A DNA stretch of 40,600 bases from contig JAHCAK010000035.1 in the NCBI GenBank assembly GCA_019634955.1, forward strand, positions 1 to 40,600, in the 5' to 3' direction. The DNA is from Burkholderiales bacterium. Its GTDB lineage: Bacteria; Pseudomonadota; Gammaproteobacteria; Burkholderiales; Usitatibacteraceae. The notes beneath the pieces are model-generated. The model saw only the letters and a list, made by a program, of their open reading frames with translations. It was not told the DNA's origin and made no database searches. The position numbers were made by a program, and so were the translations under genes. Of this stretch, positions 19,028 through 27,922 are shown one piece after another. Positions within the stretch are counted from its first letter, which is position 1; every line of letters starts with the position of its first letter.

Positions 19028-19453
19028 TCAGAGGATGAAGGGGACGATGGCCCGGGTGCGCGCACGATAGTCCGCGTACCCGGGATGGGCAAGGGCCATG
19101 CCGCGCTCCTCGCGGCGGGCCTTGGCGAGGAGGACGGCGGCCAGGGCCGCGAGCGCAGCCCACTGCCAGGCGTCGCCGGCCGTGGCGAAGGCGGCGGTGA
19201 AAAGGAGCACGGCGAGGTACATGGGGTGGCGCACCCAGCGGTAGGGCCCGTGCGTGACGAGGCGGCCGCCCTCCTTCGGCTCGGGGCGGATGTTGAAGTT
19301 GCCGGGCCGGTTGGCGGCGAGCGCCCAGAGGCCCACGAAGGCGCTCGCGGCGAGCAGCACCCCGCCCGCGAGGCTCGCGTTCGCCGGGCTCGCGCGCGCC
19401 ACGACGATTGCCATCAGCGCGAACTGCATCGCCACGAGGAGCCGCGAGGTCAT
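19028..19453 (-). CDS. isoprenylcysteine carboxylmethyltransferase-family membrane protein
   Basis: 141 residues with about four membrane segments. The C-terminal half has the ICMT/phospholipid methyltransferase pattern: NFNIRPEPKEGGRLVTHGPY, RWVRHPMYLAVLLF, then a helix and RREERGMALAHPGYADYRAR with the conserved E-E and Y. Bacterial members methylate small acceptors of mostly unknown nature. The start overlaps the stop of the glycosyltransferase gene (ATGA), so the two are coupled. Confidence 0.85.
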   Translation of the reverse strand: MTSRLLVAMQFALMAIVVARASPANASLAGGVLLAASAFVGLWALAANRPGNFNIRPEPKEGGRLVTHGPYRWVRHPMYLAVLLFTAAFATAGDAWQWAALAALAAVLLAKARREERGMALAHPGYADYRARTRAIVPFIL

Positions 19454-21087
19454 GGCTTGCGCAGCGCGAAGACGGTGATGGTCGCGTCCTCGTAGGCGGG
19501 CGGGCCGAAGGTTGCGATGAACCTCTCGATGCACGGGCCCACGTCCGGCAGCGCGCGCCCGCCCGGCAGCAGCCACGGGCCCTCGAGGTTCGGGAGCTTC
19601 AGCTCGCGGTGGAACACCACGAAGTCGGCGACGCGCCGCAGCGCCTCGGGGGGCTGGGCGAGGTCCACCACGTTCACGAAGCGGTTGCGGAACCGCCGCG
19701 GCTCCTCCGCGTGCCCGCCCGGGGGGCAGAGGCCGCCCAGCATGCCGACCTTCACCTTCTGGCGGTGCACCTCCTGGAACACGGGCAGGCGGTTGAAGAT
19801 GGATTCGTACCGCCACGGCGCCTCGACGAGCGTGAGCGAGCCGCGCGGCTGCTCGCCGAGCTTGCGGTAGAAGCCGGGGATAGGGCCGGGGCGCAGCACC
19901 GCGGCGACCGCGTTCTCGCGCTCGTCGAACTCGAAGAAGTGCAGGTGGTTGCCGACGAAGCTGTTCGGATAGTCGAGCGCCTTGGGCAGCGGGCCCAGCA
20001 GCACGAGCGCCGTGAGCGCGGCCGACACGAGGAGCCACGGCAGGGCGGAGAGCCGCTTGCCGAGGGGCTCCAGCACGGCGGCCGCCCCCGCCGCGACGGC
20101 CAGCAGCACGAAGGGCAGGCACACGAGGAGGTAGCGCGCCAGCACGATGGGGTAGTGCAGCAGGTAGGCGCGGCTCGCGAGGACCGTGGCCACCTGCAGC
20201 AGCACCAGCGCGAGGACGTAGCGCGTGGCCTGCGGCGCGCGCCGGCCCAGCGACACGACCCCGAATGCGGCGAGGAACGCCATCGCCGCCGCGGGAATCG
20301 CCGAGGCCGTGCCCGCGTAGAGCGCGCCCGTGCGCACCGCGGTGTGGATCGTGGGGAAATCCTGCGCCGCCTTGGCGCGCAGGTTGGCGAGGTCGCTCCA
20401 CAGCGGCGGGCCGACGAGCGCGGCGGTGAGGAGCACGGCCGTGCCGCCCACGATCGCCATGGCGAGGAAGCGCTGCCCGTCCCGTCGCGGCGAGGCGAGC
20501 CACTCGAGGAGCAGGACGATCCACACGCCCAGCACGAAGGGGGCCACGACCAGGTGCAGCCAGATCGCGAGCGGCGCGCACAGGAGGTAGAGCGCGGCGT
20601 GGCGGAACTTCCCCGATTGCCACCAGCGGTAGGCCGCCCACGCGGCCGCGAGCGCCAGCGCGACCGAAAGCGCATAGGGCCGCGCCTGCCGCGCATACAG
20701 CACGAGGAGCGGGGAGATGGCGAGGAGCCCCGCGTAGAGGCCGAGCCCCAGCGGCGTCACCGCCTTGCGCGCCACGGCCACCAGCCCCACGGCCATCGCG
20801 ATGCCGGCGGCGAGCGGCACGGCGTACATCCACGCCTCCGACAACAGGCCGGCCTCGATGAGCGCGTCGTAGTAGAGCGCCACCGGGATCGAGTGGTCGG
20901 CCAGCCCGAAAGAAAGGACAATCTCGCGTGGGGTGGCCGTGGCGGCCTTGGCGATCGCGTGCCACTCGTCGTCCATCGGGACCTGCAGCCCGATCTGGAA
21001 GAGCCGCGCGAAGAGGCCCGCGGCCAGCGCCACCACGAGGGCGGCGGGGGGCCAGGGGCTCGAAGGGGAACGGAAAAGGTGATTCAA
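19450..21087 (-). CDS. GT39-type polytopic glycosyltransferase
   Basis: 545 residues from TTG 21087; a GTG at 21036 is an alternative that avoids overlap with the divergent gene. It has many hydrophobic helices (at least nine) from residue 12 to about 390, then a soluble C-terminal domain (about 400-545). The first extracytoplasmic loop has the acidic catalytic motif VPMDDEWH, typical of the PMT/ArnT-like fold that takes a sugar from a polyprenyl-phosphate donor. YARQARPYALSVAL in the third loop is also typical. It is head-to-head with a GT2 that could make the lipid-linked donor. Acceptor unknown. Confidence 0.82.
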   Translation of the reverse strand: MNHLFRSPSSPWPPAALVVALAAGLFARLFQIGLQVPMDDEWHAIAKAATATPREIVLSFGLADHSIPVALYYDALIEAGLLSEAWMYAVPLAAGIAMAVGLVAVARKAVTPLGLGLYAGLLAISPLLVLYARQARPYALSVALALAAAWAAYRWWQSGKFRHAALYLLCAPLAIWLHLVVAPFVLGVWIVLLLEWLASPRRDGQRFLAMAIVGGTAVLLTAALVGPPLWSDLANLRAKAAQDFPTIHTAVRTGALYAGTASAIPAAAMAFLAAFGVVSLGRRAPQATRYVLALVLLQVATVLASRAYLLHYPIVLARYLLVCLPFVLLAVAAGAAAVLEPLGKRLSALPWLLVSAALTALVLLGPLPKALDYPNSFVGNHLHFFEFDERENAVAAVLRPGPIPGFYRKLGEQPRGSLTLVEAPWRYESIFNRLPVFQEVHRQKVKVGMLGGLCPPGGHAEEPRRFRNRFVNVVDLAQPPEALRRVADFVVFHRELKLPNLEGPWLLPGGRALPDVGPCIERFIATFGPPAYEDATITVFALRKP

Positions 21088-21930
21088 GGCAAGAAGGTCA
21101 TCGTCGTGCTGCCCGCCTACAACGCGGGGAAAACGCTCGAGCGCACCGTGGCGGCGATCCCGCGCGAGGGCGTGGACGACATCATCCTCGTGGACGACGC
21201 GAGCCGTGACGAGACGGTCCGGGTGGCCCGCTCGCTGGGGCTGGGCGAGGTCCTCGTGCACCCGCGCAACAGCGGCTACGGCGCCAACCAGAAAACCTGT
21301 TATCGCGCCGCGCTCGGCCGCGGCGCGGACATCGTGGTGATGCTGCACCCCGACTACCAGTACGACCCGCGGCTCATCCCGGCGATGGCCGGCATGGTCG
21401 CCTCCGGCATCTACGGCATCGTGCTCGCCTCGCGCATCCTCGGCAGCGGCTCGACCGGCGCGCTGGCCGGCGGGATGCCGTGGTGGAAGTACGTCGCGAA
21501 CCGCGCGCTCACCGCGTTCCAGAACCTGCTCACGGGGGCCAAGCTCTCAGAATATCACACGGGTTACCGCGCCTATTCGGCCGCGGCGCTGCGCAAGATC
21601 CCCTTCCTCGCCAACTCCGACGACTTCGTGTTCGACAACCAGCTCCTCGTGCAGGCGGTGGCCGCGGGCGTCCCCATCGGCGAGGTCTCGTGCCCCACGC
21701 GCTACGAGCCGGAGTCCTCCTCGATCAGCTTCGCGCGCTCGGTGCGCTACGGCCTGGGCGTGCTCGCGACGACCTTCGCCTTCCGTGCCTGGCGCTGGGG
21801 GCTCGCCAGGCCGCGCTTCCTCGCCTTCTCAGCGGGCGATTTCGTCGCGGGCGGCGGGGGCGCGGAAGATCCAGTTGCGCGCGAGCAGGTAGTTCACGAG
21901 CGTGACCGCGCCCGTGGTGAGGACCTGTGA
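21079..21930 (+). CDS. family 2 glycosyltransferase, polyprenyl-phosphate sugar synthase type
   Basis: 283 residues from GTG 21079, with AAGGGG upstream. GT-A fold motifs: VIVVLPAYNAGKTLERTVAA, IILVDDASRDET, HPRNSGYGANQKTCYRAAL, the metal-binding MLHPDYQYDP and LLTGAKLSEYHTGYRAYS. It resembles dolichol-phosphate-mannose-synthase-like enzymes without C-terminal membrane helices. It starts inside the opposite gene's 5' end (9-bp overlap), and its last 34 codons (from about FSAGDFV) overlap the 3' end of the convergent GtrA gene, which makes the extreme C-terminus doubtful. Together with GtrA and the GT39 it forms a lipid-linked sugar module. Confidence 0.9.
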   Translation: MIQGKKVIVVLPAYNAGKTLERTVAAIPREGVDDIILVDDASRDETVRVARSLGLGEVLVHPRNSGYGANQKTCYRAALGRGADIVVMLHPDYQYDPRLIPAMAGMVASGIYGIVLASRILGSGSTGALAGGMPWWKYVANRALTAFQNLLTGAKLSEYHTGYRAYSAAALRKIPFLANSDDFVFDNQLLVQAVAAGVPIGEVSCPTRYEPESSSISFARSVRYGLGVLATTFAFRAWRWGLARPRFLAFSAGDFVAGGGGAEDPVAREQVVHERDRARGEDL

Positions 21931-22248
21931 GACGAGGTAGTGCGCGTCGAGCGTGGCGAGCAGCGCCGCGAGGATGATGCCGTTCAGCGCGAAGCCCGCC
22001 GCAAGCCCGATGGCGAAGCGCACGAGCGCATCCCCGTGCCGCGCGCTGCTCCGAAACACGACCCAGTAGTTGAGCGGGTACTTCACGGCGGCGCCCGCGA
22101 GGAAGCCCGCGGAGGACGCCGCCACCTCCCACCAGCCCGCCCACTGCACCAGCGCCACCATGACGGCGTAGTGCGAGCCCGTGGCCGCGAGCCCGGAGGC
22201 CACGTAGCTCGCGAGCTTCGCCGCCTCGCGGCGAAGGAACGCGATCAC
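21829..22248 (-). CDS. GtrA-family membrane protein
   Basis: 139 residues, GTG 22248 overlapping the DUF2214 stop (GTGA). Four membrane helices: LASYVASGLAATGSHYAVMV, VAASSAGFLAGAAVKYPLNY, RFAIGLAAGFALNGIILAAL and QVLTTGAVTLVNYLLARNWI. The motif KYPLNYWVVF and the ending NYLLARNWIFR are characteristic. GtrA proteins are proposed flippases for polyprenyl-phosphate sugars, moving the product of a GT2 to the outer face for a GT39-type enzyme. Neighbours fit that role. Confidence 0.88.
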   Translation of the reverse strand: MIAFLRREAAKLASYVASGLAATGSHYAVMVALVQWAGWWEVAASSAGFLAGAAVKYPLNYWVVFRSSARHGDALVRFAIGLAAGFALNGIILAALLATLDAHYLVSQVLTTGAVTLVNYLLARNWIFRAPAARDEIAR

Positions 22249-22697
22249 CGCGCGAGGCCCCGCGCCATGACGACCGCGAGGATGGGGATCAGGGCCGCCA
22301 CGTGCACCTCCCACATGAGGTAGCGCCGCAGGCGCCGGCGCTCGCCTTCCGCCACCGTGAAGCCCGGCTCGGCGGCCGCGCGGCGGCTCCAGCGCAGGAT
22401 GGCGAGCGCGGGCGGGATGGCGAGCCCCGCCACGACGAGGAAGAGCGTGACCTTGGCGTGGAAGACCCAGGCGCCCGAGTAGAACGCCCAGCCCTTGGCA
22501 CCCCAGAGGGCGCGCGCGAAGCCGGTCACGAGCGCCACCGCCGTGGCGCCCACGTACCAGAGGTCCACGCGCGCGAGCAGGCCCACCGTCTTCGCGTCCA
22601 GCGTGCCGCGCGAGACCACCACCTCGACCGTGAGGAAGGCGAAGAGGACGAAGACGGCGGTGTAGTGCAGGTAGGCGAGGACGGCGTCGAGCCACAT
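22245..22697 (-). CDS. DUF2214-family membrane protein
   Basis: 150 residues with four membrane helices: VLAYLHYTAVFVLFAFLTVE, VDLWYVGATAVALVTGFARA, HAKVTLFLVVAGLAIPPALA and VHVAALIPILAVVMA. The sequence LDAVLAYLHYTAVF with a conserved membrane histidine and ALWGAKGWAFYSGAWVFHAK matches the DUF2214 family, function unknown. Histidines placed in helices could bind haem, as in CopD-like proteins; this is a guess. It starts 2 nt after the aminotransferase stop and overlaps GtrA. Confidence 0.8.
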   Translation of the reverse strand: MWLDAVLAYLHYTAVFVLFAFLTVEVVVSRGTLDAKTVGLLARVDLWYVGATAVALVTGFARALWGAKGWAFYSGAWVFHAKVTLFLVVAGLAIPPALAILRWSRRAAAEPGFTVAEGERRRLRRYLMWEVHVAALIPILAVVMARGLAR

Positions 22698-22699
22698 GG

Positions 22700-23872
22700 T
22701 CAGTTCCCCCCGGCGAGAAAGCGGCGGAGCCGCGCGACGGCCTCCTCGAGGCGCGCGACCGGCTGCGTGTAGGCGATGCGGATGTGCCTCTCCGGCTCGT
22801 GGGAACCGAAGTCCCTGCCCGGCGTGAATGCCACCCCCGCCTCCTCCAGCACGCGGCGCGCGAAGGCGAAGCTGTCGGGCGCGAGGCGCGAGCTGTCGGC
22901 GTAGACGTAGAACGCGCCCTCGGGCTGCACGGGGATGCCGAAGCCCAGCGATGCGAGCGCGGGCAGGAGGTAGTCGCGGCGCTCGGCGAGCTCCTTCCGG
23001 CGCGCCTCCAGCACCGCGATCGTCTCCGGCGCGAAGGCCGCGAGCGCCGCGTGCTGCGCGAGCGTGGAAGGCGAGATGTAGAGATTCTGGGCGAGCTTCT
23101 CGACCTCGCGCACGAAGGGCTGCGGGACCACCATCCAGCCCAGCCGCCAGCCCGTCATCTGGAAGTACTTGGAGAAGCTGTTCACGACGAAGACGTCGTC
23201 GCCCGCCGCGAGCGCCGTGCGCGCGTCCAGCCCGTAGGTGAGGCCGTGGTAGATCTCGTCCACGAGGAGCGTGGCGCCCTTCTCCCGGGAAAGCGCGGCC
23301 AGGCCCGCGACCTCGCCCGGCGTGACGAGCGTGCCCGTGGGGTTGGCGGGGCTCGCCACCATCGCCACGCGCGTGCGCGGCGTCCACGCGGCGCGGGCGA
23401 TCTCCGGCGTGAGCTGGTAGCGCGAGGCCGGGCCCACGGGCACGGCGCGCGGCACGCCGCCCAGCGCGATGGCGAAGTGGCGGTTGCAGGGGTAGCCGGG
23501 GTCGGCGAGCAGCACCTCGTCGCCCGCGTCGAGCAGCACGCCGAAGGCGAGGAGCAGCGCCGCGCTCGAGCCTGCCGTCACCACGACGCGCTCGGCCGGC
23601 ACCGCCACGCCGTAGCGGTCGCGGTAGAAGCGCGCGATGGCCTCGCGAAGCGGCGCGATGCCCAGCGCCGAGGTGTAGTTCATGGGCACGGCGTCCAGCG
23701 CGCGCTTCGCGGCTTCCACGACGGGCGCGGGCGTGCGGAAGTCGGGCTCGCCGATCTCCAGGTGGATCACGTCGGCGCCCTGCGCCTCGCGGGCGCGGGC
23801 GAGCGTCTGGATCTCCATCACCTCGAAGGCGGCGATGGAGGCCATTCTCGCGGCGATGCGGTTGTCCTTCAT
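22700..23872 (-). CDS. PLP-dependent class I aminotransferase
   Basis: 390 residues. Fold-type I landmarks: LEIGEPDFRTPAPVVEAAKR near 40, NYTSALGIAPLREAIARFY, VTAGSSAALLLAFGVLLDAG, ASPANPTGT, LLVDEIYHGLTY and the PLP lysine in VNSFSKYFQMTGWRLGW; the C-terminal substrate arginine is in HIRIAYTQP. Length is normal. It resembles the aspartate/aromatic-type aminotransferases often annotated without a substrate. It lies 59 nt after hrpA on the same strand and directly upstream of the DUF2214 and GtrA genes. Confidence 0.92.
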   Translation of the reverse strand: MKDNRIAARMASIAAFEVMEIQTLARAREAQGADVIHLEIGEPDFRTPAPVVEAAKRALDAVPMNYTSALGIAPLREAIARFYRDRYGVAVPAERVVVTAGSSAALLLAFGVLLDAGDEVLLADPGYPCNRHFAIALGGVPRAVPVGPASRYQLTPEIARAAWTPRTRVAMVASPANPTGTLVTPGEVAGLAALSREKGATLLVDEIYHGLTYGLDARTALAAGDDVFVVNSFSKYFQMTGWRLGWMVVPQPFVREVEKLAQNLYISPSTLAQHAALAAFAPETIAVLEARRKELAERRDYLLPALASLGFGIPVQPEGAFYVYADSSRLAPDSFAFARRVLEEAGVAFTPGRDFGSHEPERHIRIAYTQPVARLEEAVARLRRFLAGGN

Positions 23873-23931
23873 CCTCGCAATTATGGAGTCTCGTTCCCGG
23901 ATTTGCAGGGTTGCGCCCGCGCCCCCGGCAT

Positions 23932-26900
23932 TCAGCGGCGCAGGTGCTCGTCCCAGAACTTGGAGAGGCGCTTGGCGGAGACGGGGAACGGGGTCTTCAG
24001 CTCCTGCGCGAAGAGCGAGATGCGCAGCTCCTCCACGAGCCAGCGGAACTCCTCCAGGCGCGCATCGCGCGCGCCCGCCTTGCGGTCCACCTCGGCGCGG
24101 GCCTCGTACTGGGCCCACAGGCCCGCGACCACGGGCGCGTGGCGCAGGTCGCGCTCCGGATTGCCGCGGTACTTCTGCAGGCGCAGTGCCGCCCCCTTCA
24201 GGTAGCGCGGCAGGTGCTCGAGCTTCTCCCACGGCGTTCGCGAGAGGAAGCCCGCGCAGACGAGCCGGTCGCGCTGGGCCTTCAGCTCGTGCGCGATCTT
24301 CCCGAGGGACGCGGCCTGCGCGAGTGCGGCGCCCAGCGCCTGGTAGGCCTCCGCGATGGCGCCGGCGTGCCGCGTGGCCGCCTCCGTCACCGCCGGCAGC
24401 CGCGCCTTGGCGCGCTTCTTCTGCTCCTCGAAGGCCTTCGGCGTGCGCGGCGCCACGTCCTCGCCGATGAAGGCGCGGTCGAGGACGCAGGCGACCAGGT
24501 CCTCGCGCAGCTTCTCCGCGGGCACGGCCGCCTGCAGCCGCATCGCGAGCTGGTTGAACCCCGGGGGCCCGCGCTCGAGCTGCTTCACCTGCTCCTTCAG
24601 CTCGAAGGCGAGGAGGCGCTTCACGCCGCCGCGGTGCGCCTCGTCCGCCTTCTCGCGCGTGTCGAAGAGGCGGATGGCGACGCTCGCGCCCTCGTCGGCG
24701 AGCGCCGGGTAGCCCGTGAGCGACTGGTTGCCGCGGCGGAAGCTCACCTCCGCGGGGAGGTCGCCGAAGTCCCAGGCCTTGATGCCCTCGCGTTCGAGGC
24801 CCGGCTTCGATTGCGCGAGCGTGAGCTGCGCCGCCTCGCCCAGCTGCCGGCGCAACGCCGCGAGGTCGCGCCCCATCGCCAGCTCGCGCTTCGCGTCGTC
24901 GACCACGCGCAGGTTCATGGCGAGGTGCGGCGGCAGCGCGTCCCTGGACCACGCCGACTCGTCGAGGCGCTCGCCCGCGAGCCGCGAGCAGTAGGCGAGC
25001 ACCTCGTCGGCGATGCGGCGCCCGCCCGGCTGCACGCGCTCGAGGAACGCCGTGACGTGCTCCGGCACCGGCACGAGCAGCGTGCGCAGCCGCTTGGGCA
25101 GCGCCTTCATCCACCAGGCCACCTTCTCGCGCACCATGCCCGGCACCAGCCAGTCGATGGCCGCCTCGTCGAGCTGGTTGAGGAGCGCGAGGGGCACGTT
25201 CATCGTCACGCCGTCCATCGGGTGCCCCGGCTCGAAGCGGTAGGCGAGCGCGAAGGCGTGGTCGCCCACGCGCAGCTGGCGGGGAAAGAGCTCCTCGGTC
25301 ACCGATTCCGCGCCGTGGCGCATGAGGTCCGCCTTGGCGAGGAAGAGGAGCCTCGGGTCCGCCTTCGCCGCCTCCCCGTACCACGCCTCGAAGGAGCGCG
25401 CGTCGCGCACCTCGGCGGGCAGGCGCTGGGCGTAGTAACCGAAGAGCGCCCGGTCGTCCACCAGCACGTCCTGCCGCCGCGCGCGGTGCTCGAGATCCTC
25501 CACCTCGCGGATGAGCGCGCGGTTGTGCGCGAGGAAGGGCTGGCGCGTCTCGAACTCCCCGGCCACGAGCGCGCCCTCGATGAAGATCTCTCGCGCGCGC
25601 GCGGGGTCGAGCTTGCCGTAGCTCACCTTGCGCCGCGACACGATGGTGAGGCCGTAGAGCGCCACCGATTCCCAGGCCACCACCTCGCCGCGCGCCTTGT
25701 CCCAGTGCGGCTCGGCGTGCGCGCGCGTGACGAGGTGGGCCGCGGCCCGCTCGATCCACTCGGGCTCGATGCGGGCGACGTTGCGGGCGAAGATGCGCGT
25801 CGTCTCCTGCAGCTCGCCCGCCATCACCCAGCGCGGGCGGTTCTTCTTCAGCCCCGACCCCGGCCAGATGGCGAAGGCGATGCCGCGCGGGGCGTTGTAG
25901 TGGTCACCCTCCAGCGCCTTGTTGCCGACGTTGGAGACCAGCCCCGTGAGGAGCGCCCGGTGCACCTGCTCGTAGGTCGCGTCCGTCGCGTTCTCCCGGA
26001 TCCTGAGTTCCGCCGCCATCTCGCGAAGCTGCCCGGCGAGGTCGCGCCACTCGCGCATGCGCACGTAGGAGAGGAAGTGCTCGCGGCACACGCCCCACAG
26101 CTTGCGGTTGGACTCCTTGTGGCGGAAGGCCTCGTCGAAGAACTTCCAGAGGTTCAGGAGCTGCACGAAGTCGGAACCCTCGTCGCGGAACTCCTCGTGG
26201 GCGCGGTCGGACTCCTGGCGCTTCTCCTGCGGGCGGTCGCGCGGGTCCTGGATGGAAAGCGCGGCGGCGAGGATCACCATCTCGCACAGGCAGTTGTGCT
26301 CGCGAGCGGCCACGAGCATGCGGCCGATGCGCGGGTCGACGGGAAGCCTCGCCAGCTCGCGGCCCAGCGGCGTGAGGGCGCGCTTTTCGTCGATGGCGCC
26401 CAGCTCGAAGAGGCTGCGGTAGCCGTCCTCGACCTGCCGCGGCGTGGGCGGCTCGACGAACGGGAAGGCGGAGATCTCGCCCAGCTCGAGGGCGGCCATG
26501 CGCAGGATCACCGAGGCGAGGGAAGTGCGCAGGATCTCCGGCGTGGTGAACTCCGGGCGCCCCGCGAAATCCTCCTCGGCGTAGAGGCGGATCGCGATGC
26601 CGCTCGCCACGCGGCCGCAGCGCCCGGCGCGCTGCCGCGCCGCCGCCTGCGAGACGGGCTCGATGCGAAGCTGGTCGATCTTCTGCCGCGGGCTGTAGCG
26701 CTTCACGCGCGCGAGCCCCGTGTCGACCACGAAGTGGATGCCGGGCACCGTGAGCGAGGTCTCGGCGACGTTGGTCGCGAGCACGATCCGACGCTGCCCG
26801 CCGGGCTCGAAGACGCGGTCCTGCTCCTCGGCGGAAAGCCGCGAGAAGAGCGGCAGGATCTCGGTGCCGCGCGGGTGGTGCTTCCGCAGCGCCTCGGCGG

Positions 26901-27810
26901 CCTCGCGGATCTCGCGCTCGCCCGGCAGGAAGACGAGGATGTCGCCGGTGCGGCTTTCGCGCGCGATCTCGTCCACCGCCTTGGCGATGGCCTCGTTCAT
27001 GTCGACGGGCTCGTCGTCCTCGTCCTCCAGCTCGAAGAACTCGGGCCGGTAGCGCACTTCCACGGGATAGGTGCGCCCCGACACCTCGATCACCGGCGCC
27101 CCGTCGAAGAAATCGGAAAAGCGCTGCGTGTCGATGGTGGCCGAGGTGACCACGACCTTGAGCTCGGGGCGCACGGCCACGAGGCGCTTGAGGTAGCCCA
27201 GCAGGAAGTCGATGTTGAGGCTCCGCTCGTGCGCCTCGTCGACGATGATCGTGTCGTAGGCGCGCAGCTCCCGGTCGGAGTGCGTCTCGGCGAGCAGGAT
27301 CCCGTCCGTCATCACCTTGATCACGGTGTCGGGGTTGGTGCGGTCCTGGAAGCGGATCTTGTGCCCGACGAAGCCCCGCGGCGTGCCGGGCAGCTCGTGG
27401 GCGAGCCGCGAGGCGAGGCTTCGCGCCGCGATGCGCCGCGGCTGCGTGCAGCCGACGAGGCCCGCCGCCCCGCGCCCGAGCGCGAGGCAGATCTTCGGCA
27501 ACTGCGTCGTCTTCCCCGACCCCGTCTCGCCGCAGACGATCGTCACCGGGTGCTTCGCGACGAGGGCCGCGATGTCGTCGCGCCTCTGCGCGATGGGCAG
27601 GTCCTCGGGAAAGCGCGGCTCCGGGAGCCTCGCCAGTCGCGCGGCATGGGCCTTTCGCGAGCGGTCGACGAGCCCCTCCAGCACGGCCCGGTCGCGGTCG
27701 GCGGGCTTGCCGGCGGACAGGCGCGCGCGCACCGAGGCGGCGAGCGCGGCGATCTTCGGGTGGTCGGCCGCGAGGGTGGCGGCCAGCAGGTCTTCGGGCA
27801 GGGGATCCAA
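23932..27810 (-). CDS. hrpA: ATP-dependent RNA helicase HrpA
   Basis: 1292 residues, a normal length for HrpA. TTG 27810 is the start that fits the frame; no in-frame ATG precedes the helicase core. Walker A GETGSGKTT at 94-102, DEAH box at 191-194 (VDEAHERSLN), SAT motif III at 223-225, motif IV-like ILVFLPGEREI, motif V VATNVAETSLTVPG and motif VI QRAGRCGRV. These are followed by the helicase-associated and OB domains and the long DUF3418 C-terminal region specific to HrpA (KVSYGKLDPARAREIFIEGA, GVTMNVPLALLNQL). HrpA resolves stalled, collided ribosomes and affects mRNA processing. It is divergent from the large repeat protein. Confidence 0.96.
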   Translation of the reverse strand: MDPLPEDLLAATLAADHPKIAALAASVRARLSAGKPADRDRAVLEGLVDRSRKAHAARLARLPEPRFPEDLPIAQRRDDIAALVAKHPVTIVCGETGSGKTTQLPKICLALGRGAAGLVGCTQPRRIAARSLASRLAHELPGTPRGFVGHKIRFQDRTNPDTVIKVMTDGILLAETHSDRELRAYDTIIVDEAHERSLNIDFLLGYLKRLVAVRPELKVVVTSATIDTQRFSDFFDGAPVIEVSGRTYPVEVRYRPEFFELEDEDDEPVDMNEAIAKAVDEIARESRTGDILVFLPGEREIREAAEALRKHHPRGTEILPLFSRLSAEEQDRVFEPGGQRRIVLATNVAETSLTVPGIHFVVDTGLARVKRYSPRQKIDQLRIEPVSQAAARQRAGRCGRVASGIAIRLYAEEDFAGRPEFTTPEILRTSLASVILRMAALELGEISAFPFVEPPTPRQVEDGYRSLFELGAIDEKRALTPLGRELARLPVDPRIGRMLVAAREHNCLCEMVILAAALSIQDPRDRPQEKRQESDRAHEEFRDEGSDFVQLLNLWKFFDEAFRHKESNRKLWGVCREHFLSYVRMREWRDLAGQLREMAAELRIRENATDATYEQVHRALLTGLVSNVGNKALEGDHYNAPRGIAFAIWPGSGLKKNRPRWVMAGELQETTRIFARNVARIEPEWIERAAAHLVTRAHAEPHWDKARGEVVAWESVALYGLTIVSRRKVSYGKLDPARAREIFIEGALVAGEFETRQPFLAHNRALIREVEDLEHRARRQDVLVDDRALFGYYAQRLPAEVRDARSFEAWYGEAAKADPRLLFLAKADLMRHGAESVTEELFPRQLRVGDHAFALAYRFEPGHPMDGVTMNVPLALLNQLDEAAIDWLVPGMVREKVAWWMKALPKRLRTLLVPVPEHVTAFLERVQPGGRRIADEVLAYCSRLAGERLDESAWSRDALPPHLAMNLRVVDDAKRELAMGRDLAALRRQLGEAAQLTLAQSKPGLEREGIKAWDFGDLPAEVSFRRGNQSLTGYPALADEGASVAIRLFDTREKADEAHRGGVKRLLAFELKEQVKQLERGPPGFNQLAMRLQAAVPAEKLREDLVACVLDRAFIGEDVAPRTPKAFEEQKKRAKARLPAVTEAATRHAGAIAEAYQALGAALAQAASLGKIAHELKAQRDRLVCAGFLSRTPWEKLEHLPRYLKGAALRLQKYRGNPERDLRHAPVVAGLWAQYEARAEVDRKAGARDARLEEFRWLVEELRISLFAQELKTPFPVSAKRLSKFWDEHLRR

Positions 27811-27922
27811 GCCGCCATTTTACGGAATACGGGGGGCGGGCCCTTCCTCGCGCGAGCCGTGTCCGGTTCCGGGCCGCGGCCCCGTATGGGAGTCATACCC
27901 GCACTTCCGACCGAGGACCCCC

